17,700 nucleotides of DNA from NCBI GenBank assembly GCA_020631315.1, contig JAHDHM010000028.1, positions 1-17,700 on the forward strand. The letters are read 5' to 3'. This document shows positions 13,881 to 17,700 of this stretch, piece by piece; position 1 is the first letter of the stretch, and each line of letters starts with the position of its first letter. A program made the translations under genes and the position numbers. The notes under the pieces were generated by a model. The model saw nothing but the letters and a program-made list of their open reading frames with translations, searched no databases and was not told where the DNA came from. This stretch comes from Acidimicrobiales bacterium (GTDB taxonomy: Bacteria > Actinomycetota > Acidimicrobiia > Acidimicrobiales > Poriferisodaliceae).

Positions 13881-14934
13881 GCGCGAGCGCGGTCACGACG
13901 GTGGCGGTGACGAGACCCACGGCCACCGCTGCGATCCGTGTGCGCGAAGAGGCCCGGCTGGTCGCGACTGCTGCAGCGACGAGGAGCTGTGGTGCGTCGT
14001 AGACGTAGCGCTCGAACGAGTTCCAGTTCTCCACACTGACCGTGACGAGGACGACGGCCGTGGCGTGGACGGCCCACGAGCGCGGCAGCAGCCGGAACGC
14101 GAGGACCACGAGGCCGAGGACCAGGATCACGAATCCGAGATGGAGCCCGTCGAGAATGTCGCGCCCGGCGAGGTCGGCGACTCCGGTGGCGATCCGGCTG
14201 AGCGGGTCGACGATGTCGCCTCGGAGCGGGGTCTGTGCAGAGCGGAACGCGTCGACCGCGTCGTGGTGGCGGAGGGAGACGGCGCCCATCGTCACGACGC
14301 CAGCCGTCGTGGCGAGAGCCGGCAGCATCAGAGGGCGAAGGGTTCGCCGGTCACGGATCGCGACCACGACGATCGGCACGATCAGCAGGAGGCCGGTCGG
14401 TCGCGCGAGCGCGGCGACGGCGGCCCATGCGGCCGCGTGGCCGAAGCGTCCACGTTCGAGCCGCTCGAGCGTGAGGATGGTCGCGGCGACCGTCCACCCG
14501 GTCGGGTAGGCGAGCGCGAGGGCGATGTTCGCCGGCCAGGCGACGAGCATCCACGCGGCGGTGTCACCGACGCCAGCGCCGAAGCGGTCGGTGACCACCT
14601 GACGGACGGCGGCGAGTGCTGCCAGTGTGCCGACGAGGGCCGCAACGGCGACGGCGGCTCCGGCGTCGACACCGGGTGCCGATGCGAGGAGCCATCCGAA
14701 CACCGGGAGCAGCGGGAAGAACCGGATGGCCTCGTCAGGAGCGCCGCCGTAACCGCGGTCGGCCAGCTCTCGGTACCAACTGGCGTCCCAGGCGAGGAGG
14801 CGGTCGCCGATGCCGAACGCGTCGGGCCACGACGTGGAGCCTGCCAGGGCGAGCCCGGCGAGGTAGGTGAGCGCGAGGGCCGTGAGCGGTCCGGCGAGCG
14901 GTCCCGCGGTGACGCGGCGCACCACGGCCGTCAC
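13858..14934 (-). CDS. GT-C membrane mannosyltransferase, PIG-V-like
   Basis: GTG 14934-14932 overlaps the preceding stop as GTGA; the product is 358 aa. It is a polytopic membrane protein with about eight to ten hydrophobic segments. After the first helix an extracytoplasmic loop reads LAWDASWYRELADRGYGG (W49-D50 ... W53-Y54 ... G61-Y62). This WD-x-x-WY-x-x-x-A-x-x-GY pattern is typical of PIG-V/GT76-like and related actinobacterial GT-C mannosyltransferases. Later motifs include AWPANIALALAYPTGWTVA and LARPTGLLLIVPI, the latter matching the R-P-x-G-L pattern of such proteins. It probably uses a polyprenyl-phosphate sugar made by the neighbouring GT2 and acts on the outer face. Its stop overlaps the end of the GT2 gene tail to tail. 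Acceptor unknown. Confidence 0.8.
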   Translation of the reverse strand: MTAVVRRVTAGPLAGPLTALALTYLAGLALAGSTSWPDAFGIGDRLLAWDASWYRELADRGYGGAPDEAIRFFPLLPVFGWLLASAPGVDAGAAVAVAALVGTLAALAAVRQVVTDRFGAGVGDTAAWMLVAWPANIALALAYPTGWTVAATILTLERLERGRFGHAAAWAAVAALARPTGLLLIVPIVVVAIRDRRTLRPLMLPALATTAGVVTMGAVSLRHHDAVDAFRSAQTPLRGDIVDPLSRIATGVADLAGRDILDGLHLGFVILVLGLVVLAFRLLPRSWAVHATAVVLVTVSVENWNSFERYVYDAPQLLVAAAVATSRASSRTRIAAVAVGLVTATVVTALALSGEYVP

Positions 14935-16520
14935 GGTCGAGTCGCGGGGAGGACGACGAGGCGTGCGGGTTCGAAGACGTCGCCGTTCTCGGCGATCACC
15001 GTCGCACCGGCCCCGAGTCGTGCGGCGATCTCGCGTTCGAGGACATCGCAGTCGTCTCCGAAGGTTCGGTAGCCGCCTCGGAGCACCAACCAGACCCGAC
15101 CGTCGGGCCCGACCCGCTCAGCGATCTGGGCAGCGACCACGGCGGGGTCAGCGGCCAGGTTTCGCTCCTCGTAGTCGGTCCACACGACACGGTTGGCGGA
15201 CTCGAGTGTCGGGTAGACGATCGCTGCCCGGTCACCGAGTTCGCGTTGCAGCGCCGGGCCCAGCTGGTCCGGACACGCGACGACGACGTCGCCGGGTCCC
15301 AGTTCGATCGCGGCGGCGATGTCGCCGGCCTGGGTCCTGGCGGTGGTGGCCTCGACAGCGGCGACGGCGAGCCCCATGGTGCCCACGACCGCCACGACGC
15401 CGTAGGAGAGCCATCGCGGGCGCAGCGATGCGGCACCGAGCGCCACGACCAGCAGAAGGAAGAGGGCGACGCCGGATGCGTACCGGGAGGCGAAACCGCC
15501 CCGGGTCACGACGACGGCTGCCGCGCCGATCGTGAGGGTGCCGACGGCGACCCAGACCCACTCCCGGCGATCGGGTCGGGTCCGGAGGTCGAGCTGGACG
15601 ATCCAGTCGCGTTCGACGGTCGCCATCGCACCGATGAGGAACAGCGCGACGAGCAGCGCTGCCAGCAGCGCTGCGAGATTGTGTTCACGTCCACCGCCCA
15701 GATCGGCGATCACCGAGAGGGCGATCGACGCGGGCGACGGCGTGGTCGCCCACGGCGTACCCGTCCGCTCGAGCTGCTCGAGCAGGACCGGAAGCCACGG
15801 CACGAACAAGAGGCCCGACACGACGAGCGCCCCGACCACACGACGGCTTCCGGCATCGCCGCGCCGCCACGTGACGAGTGCAGCGATGCCGGCCGCTGCG
15901 GCGACCATCAGCGCCCAGTAGTGGGTGTAGAGACAGGCAGCGCCGAGGAGCGCGGTCGCGACGAACGGTGCCCGGCCACCGTCCCGTCGGAGGCGGTCGG
16001 CGCTCCACCAGGCCGCTGCCACGAGCGCCGTGAACAGCGCGTACATGCGGACCTCGGAGCCGTACCGGATCAGGAACGGGTTGGTGGCCACCACCACGGC
16101 GGTGGCGAGCGCTGCGTGCCGTCCGTACCGCCGTCCGACGAAGCCGGTCACGGCGACGGCCGTGGCGACGGAGATCAGCCCGGACAGAGCCCGCAGCGCG
16201 AGGTCGCCGTCGCCGAGCACCGCCTTCCAGCCGGCGAGCAACGCGTAGAACAGTGGCGGGTGACCATCGCTGCGCAGGCTCTCGGGCAGGTCGGCCACAC
16301 CCTGCTCGACGAGGGCGACGGTCTGCGCCTCGTCCAACCAGAGGGGCCCGTTCGCCACGAAACGCAGCGCGAGGCCGACCCCGACGAGCACGACGGCAAC
16401 CGCAGCCACCGAGCGTGGCGGTGTCGGTTCGTCGCCGGCGTCAGGCGTCACCGTCGCGGGCGGTCCGTCCGCGTCGTTCCCGGACAGCGACGTGTCCTCG
16501 TGCGCCGCTGGCCCAGACAT
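14931..16520 (-). CDS. GT-C membrane glycosyltransferase (GT39/PMT-like)
   Basis: The start chosen is ATG 16520-16518 (MSGPAAHEDTS...), giving 529 aa; the in-frame extension upstream overlaps the divergent gene and is not coding-like. The N-terminal 37 residues are polar. A first membrane helix (about 38-56) is followed by the loop GPLWLDEAQTVAL with Asp63-Glu64, the acidic pair expected in GT39/ArnT/PMT-type GT-C enzymes. SDGHPPLFYALLAGWKAVLG follows, also typical. Further motifs are NPFLIRYGSEVRMYALF and YTHYWALMVA. About ten membrane helices end near residue 400. The remaining 130 residues form a soluble extracytoplasmic domain (LGPGDVVVACPDQLGPALQ ... YRTFGDDCDVLEREI). It likely transfers a sugar from a polyprenyl phosphate to lipid, glycan or protein, and is co-translated with the PIG-V-like enzyme via GTGA. 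Confidence 0.85.
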   Translation of the reverse strand: MSGPAAHEDTSLSGNDADGPPATVTPDAGDEPTPPRSVAAVAVVLVGVGLALRFVANGPLWLDEAQTVALVEQGVADLPESLRSDGHPPLFYALLAGWKAVLGDGDLALRALSGLISVATAVAVTGFVGRRYGRHAALATAVVVATNPFLIRYGSEVRMYALFTALVAAAWWSADRLRRDGGRAPFVATALLGAACLYTHYWALMVAAAAGIAALVTWRRGDAGSRRVVGALVVSGLLFVPWLPVLLEQLERTGTPWATTPSPASIALSVIADLGGGREHNLAALLAALLVALFLIGAMATVERDWIVQLDLRTRPDRREWVWVAVGTLTIGAAAVVVTRGGFASRYASGVALFLLLVVALGAASLRPRWLSYGVVAVVGTMGLAVAAVEATTARTQAGDIAAAIELGPGDVVVACPDQLGPALQRELGDRAAIVYPTLESANRVVWTDYEERNLAADPAVVAAQIAERVGPDGRVWLVLRGGYRTFGDDCDVLEREIAARLGAGATVIAENGDVFEPARLVVLPATRP

Positions 16521-16527
16521 CGGGCTG

Positions 16528-16533
16528 ACAGTA
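16528..16533 (-). promoter_or_regulatory. candidate -10 element of a leaderless promoter for the GT-C pair
   Basis: On the minus strand TACTGT ends exactly 7 nt before ATG 16520, the same spacing as at the thioesterase gene. No Shine-Dalgarno sequence precedes the ATG, consistent with a leaderless transcript. No convincing -35 is present. Confidence 0.4.
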
Positions 16534-16582
16534 GTGTGTCGCCGCTCACGTCGGCGGAGGTGCGGACCGTCCGGTGAGCAGG

Positions 16583-16606
16583 CGATCGAGCCCCTGCGCT
16601 CGATCG
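16583..16606. promoter_or_regulatory. 9-bp inverted repeat upstream of the oxidoreductase gene
   Basis: CGATCGAGC (16583-16591) and GCTCGATCG (16598-16606) are perfect reverse complements around a 6-nt spacer. The element lies in the 105-bp divergent gap, ending 19 nt before ATG 16626. It could be an operator for a dimeric regulator or, in RNA, a hairpin near the start region. CGATCG is a common word in high-GC genomes, but paired 9-bp arms are less expected. Confidence 0.4.
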
Positions 16607-16625
16607 AGGGCGAGAACCGGGTGAC

Positions 16626-17700
16626 ATGAAGCAGACGGACGAACACGTCGTCGTGATCGGCGCGGGGCCGGCAGGCCTCACCGCAGCGTTGGAACTGACC
16701 GAACGCGGCGTCGCCACGACGGTGCTCGAAGCCGATGACGTCGTCGGCGGCATCTCGCGCACGGTGCATCGCGACGACTGGCACTTCGACATCGGTGGGC
16801 ACCGCTTCTTCACCAAGGTGAGCGAGGTCGAGAAGCGTTGGTGGAACATCCTCGGCGCCGACGATTTCCTCGTCCGACCGCGTATGAGCCGCATCCGGTA
16901 CCGGGGCCGCTTCTTCGACTACCCGCTCAAGGCGGGCAACGCGCTCCGTGGTCTCGGCGTGTTCGAGGCGGTCCGCTGCGTCACCTCCTACGCATGGGCT
17001 CGCGTGCGCCCGCCGGCGGACCAGTCACACTTCGAAGGCTGGGTCAGCGCCCGTTTCGGGCGCCGGCTCTACGGCATCTTCTTCAAGACCTACACGGAGA
17101 AGGTCTGGGGAGTTCCCGGCGATCAGCTGGCTGCCGACTGGGCGGCGCAGCGCATCAAGAACCTGTCGCTCGGGCGAGCGATCATCGACACCCTGCGCCC
17201 CACGAAGGGCCGCCGCGACGTCGCGAGCCTCATCGAGGAGTTCCACTACCCGCGCCTCGGTCCCGGGATGATGTGGGAGCGGGCCTCGGCGCGGGTCGAA
17301 CACCTCGGCGGACGCATCGTGTTCGAGGCGCCGGCCACCGAGCTCCACCACGCCGAGGGTCGGGTGCACACGGTCGTGCACGGTGGTGACAGCGCCGGGG
17401 CTGCCACCGCGGTGCCCGCATCGGGTGTCGTGTCGTCGATGCCGATCGGTGAGCTGGTGGCCGCCATGCGTCCTGCGCCGCCGGACGAGGTGCTCGCTGC
17501 AGCACACGACCTGCGCCATCGGGACTTCCTCACGATCGCCCTCGTCGTTCCCGAGGACGCCGGCTTCCCCGACAACTGGATCTACATCCACGAACCCGGC
17601 GTGCGCGTCGGCCGAGTCCAGAACTACGGCGCATGGTCGCCCGAGATGGTGAAGCCGGGGACCACCTGCCTCGGGCTCGAGTACTTCGTGAACGTCGGCG
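16626..17700 (+). CDS. FAD-dependent oxidoreductase, UDP-galactopyranose mutase/amine oxidase-like (3' end cut)
   Basis: ATG 16626 opens a frame that stays open to the window end (358 codons); the stop is beyond. The N-terminus is a Rossmann FAD-binding motif, VVVIGAGPAGLTAALELTERG (GxGxxG at 12-17), with Glu at the end of strand 2 (LEADDVVGGISRT). Next come the family-specific stretches DIGGHRFFTKVSEVEKRWW, RIRYRGRFFDYPLK, FEGWVSARFGRRLYGIFFK and YTEKVWG. This pattern is that of the NAD(P)/FAD-dependent oxidoreductases related to UDP-galactopyranose mutase and protoporphyrinogen oxidase that recur in polysaccharide loci. The DIGGHRFFTK stretch sits where such enzymes contact flavin. It probably acts in the cytoplasm on a nucleotide sugar or lipid-linked intermediate, but true mutase activity cannot be claimed. 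It is divergent from the GT-C pair. Confidence 0.82.
   Translation, partial: MKQTDEHVVVIGAGPAGLTAALELTERGVATTVLEADDVVGGISRTVHRDDWHFDIGGHRFFTKVSEVEKRWWNILGADDFLVRPRMSRIRYRGRFFDYPLKAGNALRGLGVFEAVRCVTSYAWARVRPPADQSHFEGWVSARFGRRLYGIFFKTYTEKVWGVPGDQLAADWAAQRIKNLSLGRAIIDTLRPTKGRRDVASLIEEFHYPRLGPGMMWERASARVEHLGGRIVFEAPATELHHAEGRVHTVVHGGDSAGAATAVPASGVVSSMPIGELVAAMRPAPPDEVLAAAHDLRHRDFLTIALVVPEDAGFPDNWIYIHEPGVRVGRVQNYGAWSPEMVKPGTTCLGLEYFVNVG

Noticed and set aside
13780..15072. 430-codon plus-strand frame with Arg/Glu/His-rich product
   Set aside because: Opposite the PIG-V-like GT-C gene, which shows regular membrane helices and the WDxxWY motif.

Overview
The window is a high-GC (roughly two-thirds G+C), densely coded stretch. 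Features that point to an actinobacterium, possibly of the Acidimicrobiia/Ilumatobacter type, are many GTG starts, GTGA/TGATG stop-start overlaps, -10-like hexamers 7 nt from some starts, and Ala/Pro-rich membrane-anchored proteins. The lineage call is inference; no marker gene is present. I saw no rRNA, tRNA, CRISPR array, transposase or phage gene.

Region 1 (1-6477) is a surface-glycan locus. It opens with the tail of a DegT/DnrJ/EryC1/StrS-type sugar aminotransferase (+). Facing it is a two-gene minus-strand unit. The first gene (6477-4354) encodes a 707-aa two-module GT2 glycosyltransferase with a helical, TPR-like C-terminal half. It overlaps by 4 bp (GTGA) the start of a giant gene running from 4357 to 300. 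That giant gene is read as two ORFs because of a single apparent -1 shift at a run of four C's (2297-2300). Joined, it would encode about 1352 aa: degenerate GT2, canonical GT2, two diverged copies of an extra module, another degenerate GT2, and a C-terminal SAM methyltransferase.

Region 2 (6478-7427) holds a TesB-type acyl-CoA thioesterase transcribed divergently from the glycan genes, with a good candidate leaderless promoter.

Region 3 (7437-11627, minus strand) is a probable three-gene envelope operon. It starts with a single-pass protein carrying a Pro/Ala-rich cytoplasmic tail, a mucin-like Thr/Ala/Pro linker and two PPC-like beta domains. A four-helix small membrane protein follows, coupled by TGATG. 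Last is a second single-pass protein with two copies of an alpha/beta module and a C-terminal PPC-like domain. I do not recognise this as a described system.

Region 4 (11785-17700) returns to membrane and glycan functions. It holds a hemolysin III/PAQR-type membrane protein, a class I methyltransferase and a Dol-P-Man-synthase-like GT2 on the plus strand. Two GT-C membrane glycosyltransferases lie on the minus strand, coupled by GTGA (GT39-like then PIG-V-like). The last gene is the start of an FAD-dependent oxidoreductase related to UDP-galactopyranose mutase/amine oxidases, cut by the window end. The soluble GT2 could make a polyprenyl-phosphate sugar that the two GT-C enzymes use outside the membrane. 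The Thr-rich linker of the region 3 protein is a conceivable acceptor, but that link is speculative.
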